NCBI GenBank assembly: GCA_902465155.1
Contig: CABQLY010000003.1
Coordinates: forward strand, 100,431-164,430
Length of the DNA stretch: 64,000 nucleotides
Reading direction: 5' to 3'
Source of the DNA: an uncultured Oscillospiraceae bacterium
Lineage (GTDB): Bacteria > Bacillota > Clostridia > Oscillospirales > Acutalibacteraceae
This document shows, piece by piece, positions 1 through 8,151 of this stretch. Position 1 is the first letter of the stretch. Each line of letters opens with the position of its first letter. The position numbers were made by a program, and so were the translations under genes. The notes beneath the pieces were generated by a model that worked only from the letters and a program-made list of their open reading frames with translations, was not told where the DNA came from and made no database searches.

Positions 1-965
1 GGCCTTTACAATTTTGTCGCTTTCCAGCAGCTGCTGCAGTATTTTAGAAAGCGCGGCGTCGGGCAGCTTTGCCGCGTCGCGCATGGCGTTTTTTAAAACA
101 AAAGCGCGATTGGGCGGGTAGCCCAGCTCTTTTGCGGCGCGGTCGGCCGAAAGGCCCGCTTTGGCGGCGGCCTTGGCTTTAAAAAGGTCGGTGTAGTAGC
201 CGGTAAGGTTGGCTAAAATTTCAATATTATTTAAGCCGGATTGCTTTAGCTCCTGCAGCAGGCAAATGGCTTTATCGCCCCGGCCGGCGGCAATGTGCTT
301 GGCTAAATCGTAAATCGAGGCGTCTACCGTTTTGGGGCAAACGGCCTGCACGGTCTGCTGGGTAATTTCTCCCGACTGCACATAGGCGCAAAGCTTTTCT
401 AATTCGTTAATTAAAATGTTTAAATCGTTCGAGCAGGTTTCAATTAAAAAAGCCGCAACCTCCGGCCGCATGGAGCAGCCCCGCCGCGCGGCCCCCTCGC
501 ACAGCATTTTGGTAAGCTGGGCGCCCGTTTTGTGGTTTAACTGGCAAACGGCGCCCCCGGTTTGCTCTACTAAAGCAATCAGCTTTTTGCAGCGGTCCGA
601 CTTTTTAGGGTTGAGCGGCGTGGCCTCAAAGCTTAGCAGCAGGGTGTTTTGCGCCGGGGCCTCGGCCACCGCTTGCTGCAGGGCTTTAAATTCTTTTATG
701 GGGCAGCCCTCAAAATTAAAATCGGTTGCCTGCACGCACAGGCGTTCCCCGGTAAACGAAAGCTGGTTTAACGCGGCAAAAATGTCGTTCACGCCGGCCG
801 AATCCGGCAGCTCAACAAGGTTTAAATCGCGGTTTTCGCCCACAATTTTTTGCACCAAAAGGCTGCTGTAATGCTTTACCAAATACGGGTCGTCCCCAAA
901 CAGCAGGTAAACGCTTTTGGGGCTTTCTTTTTGCAGGCTGCTTTTCAGCTCGCTTTCACTCCACA
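1..965 (-). CDS. holA: DNA polymerase III delta subunit (HolA), 3' end outside window
   Basis: Clamp-loader delta subunit, which opens the beta sliding clamp at the replication fork. The minus-strand reading from ATG at 965 (MWSESELKSS) is open to the window edge, about 321 codons, close to the usual 330-345 aa, so only a short C-terminal piece is missing. The N-terminal pattern SVYLLFGDDPYLV is the typical start of the HolA nucleotide-binding-like domain, and the later ILINELEKLCAY segment is the conserved linker before the collar domain. The start overlaps the last 10 bases of comEC, giving the common Firmicute comEC-holA order and probable translational coupling. Family is assigned from motifs and neighbourhood. 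Confidence 0.9.
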
Positions 966-3184
966 TAATATTTCCTCCATTTAACGGTTTGGGTGGCGTT
1001 GGCGTTGTACGCAATGTTTTTCATTCCGGCCGAGCGGGCAAAGGCCTCTATTGCCGGCTTTTGCGCCGCCGCGCAGGATACTAAAATTTTTTCAAACTCG
1101 GCAGAGTTTAGGTTCGGCGGCAAAGCGGCGTAGCAAACCAAAATTTTGCGCTTGGCCGTGGCGTGCCGGGTAAGGGAGTACAGTGCCGAAGGGTTGGTTA
1201 AAACAATAACCGAGCAGCTTTTAAGGTTAATTACTGCGCCGGCCGAGGCTACGCAAACGGCGTCAAGCGCCGTGCCGTATTCGTAAAACGCGGTTTGGTT
1301 GTACGCCACCAGCTTTGCTGTGCTTTGGCGGCGCAGCTCGGTTACCTCGTTTAAAAGGGCGCCGCTTTTGGGGTAAAGTACAGCGCTTACCTTGTTGCCC
1401 TGCACTAAGGCGGTTGTGCCAACCGCAACGCTGCGGCTAAGCTCGGGCAGCAGCAAAACCGAGGCTGAGCTGCGCCCGGTTTTTAGCAGGGCGTTTTGCA
1501 GGGTGTTGCAGTTTTGGCTGCTGTCGCCCGCGCCAACCAAAACGGTTTGGCCCGGCGTTGTAATAACGGCCGAAAACCCGTACCCCAGCTTTACCGCCTG
1601 CACCGTTAGCACAGGGCGGTAATAAATTAAATAGCCGCAGCTAAGGGCGGTGCTAAGCCCAAAAAAGCCCGCAAGGGCAGCCGCCAAAAAGCGCAGCCGC
1701 TGCTTTTGCAGGTGGGTAAAAATAATTAGGCAGGCAAACGCAGCCGTTACCAAAAAATAAGGCAGCAGCTGTTCTAAGGTCGTATTAAAAACAATGCCCT
1801 CCGGCTCCGCTAACCGGCGAATTACCGTTATAATGTACTGTATGGGCTTTTCGCAGCAAAAAACCAACAGCTTTTTTAAGGGGTTAAAAATTGGGGGCAA
1901 AAACAAAACGGGCACGGTAACCAGCAATAAACAAAGGGTAACGGTGGTGGGGTAACCAATTAGCAGGTTGGTTACCGGTGCTATTAGCGAAATGTAGCCA
2001 AATACCAATACCACAATGGGAAAGGTAAAGTATTCGGCCGTTAGGGTTTGCGCAACGGCAAGCAGCACCGCCCGAACAGGCTTTTTGCAGTGCCCGCGAA
2101 ACGGCAGTAAAAATACCCGCATTACATAAGGGCAGCCAAACAGCAGCCCAAAGGTAGCAAAAAACGAGAGCATTGCGGCTACATTAAAGCTTAAATAGGG
2201 GTTTAAAAAGCAGCAAACCGTTGCGGCAAAGCCTAAAGAATTCAGCGGCTCCGGCTTTAAGCGCAAAACGCGGCCCAAGGCAATAACGGCGTAGGTAAGC
2301 CCGGCCCGCATAATAGAGGGGGAAAACCCGCAAATCGCACAAAAAGCAAAAACAACCAATAGCTGCAGCAGGCCGCAGTGTCGTTTAGAAAGGCGCAATA
2401 GCCGAAAAACAAAATCAAAGGCCTGAAAAATAATGCCTAAATGCAGGCCCGAAACTACTAATACATGGCTTACGCCGGTTACCCGGGCGCAGGCTAAAAA
2501 GCGGGCGTCTAAGGCTTGCCTGTCCCCCAAAAGCAGGGCGCTGGAAAAATCGGCCGCCTCTTTTGAAAAATAGCGGTAAAAGGCCTTGGTAACCGTTTGC
2601 CGAAAGCTGTAAAACACCGCGTAAAACGGGCGGTTTTGCCCCAGCTTATTTACGCTGCCCTGCACCCAGGCCGAAGCGTAAATTCCGTTAGAATACAGGC
2701 TGTTTTTATTTTCATCTAAGGTGTAAAATTTTACCGGAATTTTAATTTGGTCAAAAACCTGCAGGCTGGTTTTGGTGCTGTCTACCACCTGTATTTTAAG
2801 CTGCCGCGGAAAGGCAGTAATTTTTTGCTGCCCCGGCGCGGCGTTTAAAAGCAGTTGCTCGGCCTTTAGCGTGTAGGTAAAAATGTCGCCGTGATCCTCC
2901 GGGTAGTCTACAATGGTTCCAATAACGGTGGCGGTGCGTGTTTGCAGCTGCAAAGCGGGCTGCACATTTTTTAAAAAATTGTAATACCCGGTAAAGCAAA
3001 ACGCCGCAACCAGCAAAAGGCAAAGCCCAAACCGCAGCCCGGCCGAACGCTTTACCGTTAGCAAAATAAGGGCCGCAAGGGCCAAAATTCCGCCTAAAAT
3101 AAAACAAAAGCAGGGTGGTAAAAGGGTCAAGGCGGCGGAACACAGCAAAATTGCCGCGCCGGAATAAAAGAAAACCCTGACCAT
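956..3184 (-). CDS. comEC: ComEC/Rec2-family DNA-uptake channel with degenerate C-terminal domain
   Basis: Integral membrane protein of the ComEC/Rec2 family, the channel for single-stranded DNA in natural competence. I prefer ATG at 3184 (MVRVFFYSG; GCAGG upstream) to the TTG three codons earlier, giving 742 aa. Seen: hydrophobic N-terminal helices, a soluble OB-like segment, the hallmark VSGLHLG motif near residues 237-246, then many membrane helices. From about residue 535 comes a metallo-beta-lactamase-like tail. That tail lacks the HxHxDH metal motif normal for ComEC: at the expected place it reads VLLLPELSRSVAVG. The tail may be structural only. It precedes and overlaps holA. No other competence genes are in the window, so transformation cannot be inferred. 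Confidence 0.88.
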   Translation of the reverse strand: MVRVFFYSGAAILLCSAALTLLPPCFCFILGGILALAALILLTVKRSAGLRFGLCLLLVAAFCFTGYYNFLKNVQPALQLQTRTATVIGTIVDYPEDHGDIFTYTLKAEQLLLNAAPGQQKITAFPRQLKIQVVDSTKTSLQVFDQIKIPVKFYTLDENKNSLYSNGIYASAWVQGSVNKLGQNRPFYAVFYSFRQTVTKAFYRYFSKEAADFSSALLLGDRQALDARFLACARVTGVSHVLVVSGLHLGIIFQAFDFVFRLLRLSKRHCGLLQLLVVFAFCAICGFSPSIMRAGLTYAVIALGRVLRLKPEPLNSLGFAATVCCFLNPYLSFNVAAMLSFFATFGLLFGCPYVMRVFLLPFRGHCKKPVRAVLLAVAQTLTAEYFTFPIVVLVFGYISLIAPVTNLLIGYPTTVTLCLLLVTVPVLFLPPIFNPLKKLLVFCCEKPIQYIITVIRRLAEPEGIVFNTTLEQLLPYFLVTAAFACLIIFTHLQKQRLRFLAAALAGFFGLSTALSCGYLIYYRPVLTVQAVKLGYGFSAVITTPGQTVLVGAGDSSQNCNTLQNALLKTGRSSASVLLLPELSRSVAVGTTALVQGNKVSAVLYPKSGALLNEVTELRRQSTAKLVAYNQTAFYEYGTALDAVCVASAGAVINLKSCSVIVLTNPSALYSLTRHATAKRKILVCYAALPPNLNSAEFEKILVSCAAAQKPAIEAFARSAGMKNIAYNANATQTVKWRKYYVE

Positions 3185-3323
3185 AATAATCAACCTGCTT
3201 TAAAAAAGTGTTAAAATTTTTGTTTACCTTAGGGGGTAGAAGTCGCCCGTTTTAGCGCCAAAGGCTTGCCGGCTGCCAAAGGCAGCGAAAAACCGCTGTT
3301 TTGGGCAGCTAATTTAACCGGCT

Positions 3324-3432
3324 GTTGAACCTATAAGCCAACCAATAAGCCGTTAAACCTATAAGCCAACCAATAAGCCGTTGAACCAATAAAATATAAA
3401 GCAAAAATAAAGTGTAAAGCAAAAATAAAGCG
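3324..3432. repeat. Short tandem repeats between HIT gene and comEC
   Basis: Two direct 28-bp units (3324-3351 and 3352-3379, one mismatch) with a partial third, followed by two 18-bp units (3397-3414 and 3415-3432, one mismatch). The rest of the 3185-3469 gap is AT-rich, with no open reading frame that I can support. Probably slippage-derived intergenic sequence; function unknown. Confidence 0.8.
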
Positions 3433-3469
3433 TTTTTAGCGGGCAGCCTTAAACGGCAAAAAAGCCTAA

Positions 3470-3808
3470 TTAGCCCGGGGGCCAGGCAAGGTTGCGCCGC
3501 GCCAACAGGTGAAAGTGCAGGTGGCCAACGGTCTGGCCGCCATCCTCCCCGCAATTGGTAACAACCCGAAAACCCTTTTCAAGGTTTTGCTCGGCGGCAA
3601 TTTTTGCAATGGCCTCAAACACCTTGGCAATAACAGCGCTGTTTTGGCCGTTAATTTCGGCCGCGCTTGCAAGGTGCTGCTTTGGAATTACAATTACATG
3701 AAAAGGGGCTTGCGGGTCAATATCCTCAAAGGCGTAAACGCTTTCGTCCTCGTACACCTTTTTGCTGGGAATTTCGCCCGCCACTATTTTGCAAAACAAA
3801 CAATCCAT
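3470..3808 (-). CDS. HIT family protein (Hint-type nucleotide hydrolase)
   Basis: Small 112-aa histidine-triad protein, cytoplasmic; the Hint branch hydrolyses nucleoside phosphoramidates and aminoacyl-adenylates. Seen: N-terminal CLFCKI zinc-type cysteines, the FEDIDPQAPFHVIVIPK core, and the catalytic HLHFHLLA triad (HxHxH) about ten residues before the end. The C-terminus LAWPPG is the characteristic Hint ending. Full length. Start ATG 3808 has AAAGGA about 9 bases upstream. It lies 48 bp downstream of alaS on the same strand, and removal of aminoacyl-AMP by-products would fit that position (inference). Confidence 0.93.
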   Translation of the reverse strand: MDCLFCKIVAGEIPSKKVYEDESVYAFEDIDPQAPFHVIVIPKQHLASAAEINGQNSAVIAKVFEAIAKIAAEQNLEKGFRVVTNCGEDGGQTVGHLHFHLLARRNLAWPPG

Positions 3809-3856
3809 TCGGTGTTCATTCCTTTCTGTTCGGTTAGCCTTGTGGATTTACCAAAG

Positions 3857-6472
3857 CTATTCTACCAAATTTTTGGCGGCAGCAATTGCTTCGGCGGCTT
3901 TGCTAAGGTCTTTGCCGCCGGCCATGGCAAAATCGGGCCGGCCACCGCCGTTTCCGCCGGCAATTTTGGCAACCTCGCGCACTAAGTTACCGGCGTGGCA
4001 GCCGTTTTGCACGGCATTTTTGCCGCAGCCGCAAACAAAGGTTAGCTTTTCGCCGCTCAAGGCCGCTAAAACAATTACGGCGTTGGGCTCGGCGCTTTTC
4101 AGCTGCTCGCAAACGGTGCGGGCGGCGGCCGAATCGGTGTTTTGCAGCACTTCGGCAATTAGGGTGCAGTTTTTCAGCGGCGTGCCCTTTTGCAGTAAAG
4201 CGTCGGTTTTGCCGGCTGCCAGCTTGCCCTCTAAGCTTTCAATTAATTTATCCTTTTGTTTTAGCTCGGCGGCAACGGCGGCTGCCTTAGCGGCCAGCTC
4301 GTGCACATTGCCAATTTTAAGGGCTGCGGCGGTTTCGGTCAGCTGGGATTTGTAATCCTCCAACAAGAGCAAAACATTTTCGCCCGTTACGGCCTCAATG
4401 CGGCGTACGCCGGCCGCAACCGAGCTTTCGGTAACAATTTTAAATAGGCCAATTTGCGCGGTGTTTTCAACATGGGTGCCGCCGCAAAATTCAATCGAAT
4501 AATCCTTGGCCGAAACCACCCGAACAACATCGCCGTATTTTTCGCCAAACAGGGCCATGGCGCCAAGCTTTTTGGCCTCCTCTATTGGCATTTCGGTAGA
4601 AAGAACCGGCACGGCGGCCAAAACCGAGCGGTTTACCTCTGCTTCTACGGCGGTAAGCTCGGCCGGCGTTAGGGCGGCAAAATGGGTAAAGTCAAAGCGA
4701 ACGGCCTTTTCGTTCACCAGCTGGCCGGCCTGCTCAACATGGTCGCCCAGCACCTTGCGCAAAGCGGCCTGCAGCAGGTGCGCCGCCGTGTGATTGCGGC
4801 GAATAGCCATGCGGCGGGACTCGTTAATTTCGGCGGTAACGGCGTCGCCCACCGTTACCATGCCGGTTTTAACGGTGCCGGCGTGTAAAAACAGGCCGTT
4901 GCCGTTTTTGGTGGTGTTTTTAACCTCAAATTCAAAATCCGGGGCGGTAATCAGGCCGGTGTCGCCAACCTGGCCGCCGCTCTCGGCGTAAAACGGGGTG
5001 GCGTTCAGCACTAAAACGGCGTCCTCCCCCGCAAGGGCGGTTTGGGCGCGCTCACCGTTTTTAACAATGGCCTGCAGTGTGGCCGTGGCGGTGTTTTGGG
5101 TGTAGCCGGTAAAGCTTGTGGCTAAAAGGCCGTCTAAAACCGAATCGTCACCCTTCCAGGCGTTGGTATCGGCCGCTTTACGGGCGGCACGGGCGCGCTG
5201 CTTTTGCTCGTCCATAAGCCGTTTAAAGCCTTCCTCATCTACCGCAATGCCTTTTTCGGCTAAAATGTCCCGCGTTAGGTCTAACGGGAACCCGTAGGTG
5301 TCGTTCAGCTTAAAGGCGTCCTCCCCCGAAAGGGTTTTAATGCCCGAATGAATCATGCTGTTCAGCAGGCTCAAGCCTTGGTCAATGGTTTTAGAGAAGC
5401 TTTCCTCCTCAAACCCTACTACCTTTTTAATTAAGGCCTTTTTGGTTTTCAGCTCGGGGTAGGCGTCGCCGCTTTCCTGCACAACGGTATCTACCAGCTC
5501 GGTTAAAAACGGGCGCTCAATGCCAAGCAGGCGGCCGTGGCGGGCAGCCCGGCGCAGCAGCCGGCGCAGTACATAGCCGCGCCCCTCGTTCGAGGGCATT
5601 ACCCCGTCGGAGATCATAAAGCAGGACGAACGAATATGGTCGGTAATAACGCGCATGGAAACATCATTTTGCGCGTTGGTTTTGTAGGCAATGCCGCAAA
5701 TTTTGGCAAGGTGTTTAATAATGTTTTGAATGGTGTCAACCTCAAAAAGGTTATCTACCCCCTGTGAAATGCAGGCCAGTCGCTCTAACCCCATGCCGGT
5801 GTCAATGTTCGGGTGGTCCAGCCGGCTGTAATGGCCTTTGCCGTCCGAGTCAAACTGGGTAAAAACAAGGTTCCAAAATTCAACATAGCGATCGCACTCG
5901 CAGCCAACGCCGCAATCCGGCTTGCCGCAGCCGTACTTTTCGCCGCGGTCGTAATGCAGCTCCGAGCAGGGGCCGCAGGGGCCGGTTCCGTGCTCCCAAA
6001 AATTGTCCTCCTTGCCCATGCGCACAATGCGATCGGGCGAAACGCCAACCTCTTTGGTCCAAATTTCAAAGGCTTCGTCGTCATCCTCGTAAATGGTAAC
6101 CCAAAGCTTGTCTACCGGCATTTTTAAAACCTCGGTGCAAAACTCCCAGGCCCAAGCCGTTGCTTCGTGCTTAAAATAATCCCCAAACGAAAAATTGCCC
6201 AGCATTTCAAAAAAAGTGCCGTGGCGGGCCGTTTTGCCAACCTGCTCAATATCCGGCGTGCGAATACATTTTTGGCAGGTAGTAACCCGCTTACGGGGCG
6301 GGGTAATTTCCCCGGTAAAATACTTTTTCATTGGCGCCATGCCCGAGTTAATTAACAGCAGGGACTTATCATGATCCGGCACCAGCGAAAAGCTGTTTAG
6401 CCGCAAATGGCCCTTGCTTTCAAAAAAGCTTAAATATTTTTCTCTTAGCGTGTTGAGAGACATCCATTCCAT
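3857..6472 (-). CDS. alaS: Alanine--tRNA ligase
   Basis: Charges tRNA-Ala in the cytoplasm. 871 aa, normal length for bacterial AlaRS. Seen: class II catalytic core at the N-terminus (ESKGH, FINSGM-like motif, RVTTCQKCIRTPDIE, HTFFEMLGNFSFGDYF-type motif 2), the Cys-rich zinc loop near residues 180-195, the editing domain with HTAAH near residue 561 and CGGTH near 663, and the C-terminal coiled-coil/DHHA1 region with GGNGGGRPDFAM. Start ATG 6472 has GAGGTG upstream; an ATG three codons inside is an alternative. It has its own consensus promoter (6537-6565) and leads the alaS-HIT-comEC-holA block. Confidence 0.98.
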   Translation of the reverse strand: MEWMSLNTLREKYLSFFESKGHLRLNSFSLVPDHDKSLLLINSGMAPMKKYFTGEITPPRKRVTTCQKCIRTPDIEQVGKTARHGTFFEMLGNFSFGDYFKHEATAWAWEFCTEVLKMPVDKLWVTIYEDDDEAFEIWTKEVGVSPDRIVRMGKEDNFWEHGTGPCGPCSELHYDRGEKYGCGKPDCGVGCECDRYVEFWNLVFTQFDSDGKGHYSRLDHPNIDTGMGLERLACISQGVDNLFEVDTIQNIIKHLAKICGIAYKTNAQNDVSMRVITDHIRSSCFMISDGVMPSNEGRGYVLRRLLRRAARHGRLLGIERPFLTELVDTVVQESGDAYPELKTKKALIKKVVGFEEESFSKTIDQGLSLLNSMIHSGIKTLSGEDAFKLNDTYGFPLDLTRDILAEKGIAVDEEGFKRLMDEQKQRARAARKAADTNAWKGDDSVLDGLLATSFTGYTQNTATATLQAIVKNGERAQTALAGEDAVLVLNATPFYAESGGQVGDTGLITAPDFEFEVKNTTKNGNGLFLHAGTVKTGMVTVGDAVTAEINESRRMAIRRNHTAAHLLQAALRKVLGDHVEQAGQLVNEKAVRFDFTHFAALTPAELTAVEAEVNRSVLAAVPVLSTEMPIEEAKKLGAMALFGEKYGDVVRVVSAKDYSIEFCGGTHVENTAQIGLFKIVTESSVAAGVRRIEAVTGENVLLLLEDYKSQLTETAAALKIGNVHELAAKAAAVAAELKQKDKLIESLEGKLAAGKTDALLQKGTPLKNCTLIAEVLQNTDSAAARTVCEQLKSAEPNAVIVLAALSGEKLTFVCGCGKNAVQNGCHAGNLVREVAKIAGGNGGGRPDFAMAGGKDLSKAAEAIAAAKNLVE

Positions 6473-6536
6473 ACTTTAAACTACACCTCAAATTAAGCGG
6501 CAAAAGCCAAGCTTTGCCTTACAATATGCAAGGTTA

Positions 6537-6565
6537 ATTATATGCTTTTGGGCCTAATTTGTCAA
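6537..6565 (-). promoter_or_regulatory. Sigma-A-type promoter of alaS
   Basis: Minus strand reads TTGACA (6565-6560), 17-base spacer, TATAAT (6542-6537), a perfect consensus about 65 bases upstream of the alaS ATG. The leader is too short for a T-box. Confidence 0.88.
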
Positions 6566-6603
6566 GTGCTGCGGCAAAAACAGCCCGCCCAACCGGTTTT
6601 GGG

Positions 6604-6632
6604 TTGACTTAAAACCCCGCCCGATTTATAAT
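6604..6632 (+). promoter_or_regulatory. Sigma-A-type promoter of the FAD oxidoreductase gene at 6700
   Basis: TTGACT (6604-6609), 17-base spacer, TATAAT (6627-6632), 67 bases before the start codon. Divergent from the alaS promoter. Confidence 0.85.
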
Positions 6633-6699
6633 ATAAGTTAATCAACTGCCGTGATTGGCAGAATAGCTAATTGCATTTGTGCAAAAAAGGGGATTTATT

Positions 6700-7989
6700 A
6701 TGCTGCATTTTGAAAAGGAAGTACCGCTAAAGGGCGAGTACGAAATTATTGTTGCCGGCGGCGGCGTGGCCGGGGTAGCGGCGGCCGTTACGGCGGCCAG
6801 AGCCGGCAAGCGCGTGCTGTTAATTGAAAAAAGCGTTAAGCTGGGCGGCTTGGCTACCTTGGGGCTGGTAAACTTTTTTGTGCCAATGTGCAACGGGCGC
6901 GGCAAGCAAATTATTTTTGGCATGGCCGAGGAGCTTTTGCGCCGCAGCATTGCCTACGGGTACAGCAGCCTGCCAAAGGAGTTTGAAAACGGCAAAATTG
7001 CCCCCGAAATATTAAAGCAATACGCCGAAAGGGGCAAGCTTCCGCCGCGGTACATGACCCGCTTTTCGGCCGAGATCTTTGCCCTGGTTTTAACCGAGCT
7101 TTGCCAAACCGAGGGGGTTGAGCTGCTGTTTGATACCGTTGTGACCCACACTGTTGCCACGGCCGACGACGCTAAAATTTTGCGCGGCTTGGTGGTGGAG
7201 AATAAATCCGGCATTGGCTATTACCGCGCCAAGGAGTTTATTGACGCCACCGGCGACGGTGATGTTATGGCTAAAATGCAGCTGCCTACCGTAACCCGCG
7301 GCAATTACCACACCTACTACGGCTTTCAGGTAACGCTGGAAAGCTGCAAGCAGGCTGTAGAACAGCAGAATATTGACTACGCCGTAACCCCCTGCTACGG
7401 CGGCAACGCCAACCTTTACGGCGGCGCCCACCCGCAGGAGATTCCGCTTTACAACGGCACGAAGGCCGAGGAGGTTAACCGCTATTTAATTAGCAACCAG
7501 CTGCAAATGTTAGAGCGGCTAAAGGCGCAAAACCGGCTGGAGCGGGATGTTGTGACCCTGCCGGGGATGCCGCAGTTTCGCACCACTCGCCGCATAGACG
7601 GCGACTACACCCTGACCGAGCAGGACGCCTTTTGCCATTTTGAGGATTCGATTGGCGCTATTTGCGATTTTGACCGCCGGGATTATTTATTTGAAATTCC
7701 TTACCGTACCATGGTAAAATCGGGGTACGATAATATTATTACCGCCGGCCGTACCGTAGCGGGCGAGGGCTACGCTTGGGATGTGCTGCGGGTTATTCCC
7801 CCGGCTATTATTACCGGGCAGGCCGCCGGGCAGGCTGCCGCGCACGCGTTAAACGAGGGCTGTGCCGTAGCCGCGGTAAATATGCCGGCTTTGCAGGCGG
7901 CGCTGGCGCAGCAACAGGTGCTCATTCATTTTAATAACGCCGATGTGCCGGAAAAGGCAGAAAACATTCACGAGAATAACGATAATTAG
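6700..7989 (+). CDS. FAD-dependent oxidoreductase (FAD_oxidored / PF12831-type)
   Basis: Cytoplasmic flavoprotein of unknown substrate. Start ATG 6700 is chosen because AAGGGGAT lies just upstream; an upstream in-frame ATG at 6679 lacks this. 429 aa. Seen: Rossmann dinucleotide motif VAGGGVAGVAAAV near residues 18-30 with the acidic LLIEK strand end, GGLATLG directly after it (typical of the family), the second-strand ATGDGDVM motif, and a C-terminal FAD contact ITAGRTVAGEGYAWD. Strong paralogue of the protein at 35843-37093 inside the glycyl radical island, sharing the FDRRDYL(F/Y)EIPY block and the GRTV/EGYAWD region. No cleavable signal peptide. Family assignment is firm; the reaction is unknown. 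Confidence 0.85.
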   Translation: MLHFEKEVPLKGEYEIIVAGGGVAGVAAAVTAARAGKRVLLIEKSVKLGGLATLGLVNFFVPMCNGRGKQIIFGMAEELLRRSIAYGYSSLPKEFENGKIAPEILKQYAERGKLPPRYMTRFSAEIFALVLTELCQTEGVELLFDTVVTHTVATADDAKILRGLVVENKSGIGYYRAKEFIDATGDGDVMAKMQLPTVTRGNYHTYYGFQVTLESCKQAVEQQNIDYAVTPCYGGNANLYGGAHPQEIPLYNGTKAEEVNRYLISNQLQMLERLKAQNRLERDVVTLPGMPQFRTTRRIDGDYTLTEQDAFCHFEDSIGAICDFDRRDYLFEIPYRTMVKSGYDNIITAGRTVAGEGYAWDVLRVIPPAIITGQAAGQAAAHALNEGCAVAAVNMPALQAALAQQQVLIHFNNADVPEKAENIHENNDN

Positions 7990-8151
7990 TAGGTTCGTAA
8001 GCCAAAATGGCAATAATGAATAAGCCGGCTGCTTTTGGGCCTTTGCCAAGCCGCAAAAACGCAGCTATGCGGCCCCGGCTTAGCAAAAGCAGGGGCCGGG
8101 GTGGCTGCTTTGGGCTAAAAACCAAGATATTTTTTTCGGAGCGTTGTATTC

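Noticed and set aside
3309..3554. Minus-strand 81-codon frame over the tandem repeats
   Set aside because: Repeat-derived translation overlapping the HIT gene in another frame; no RBS.
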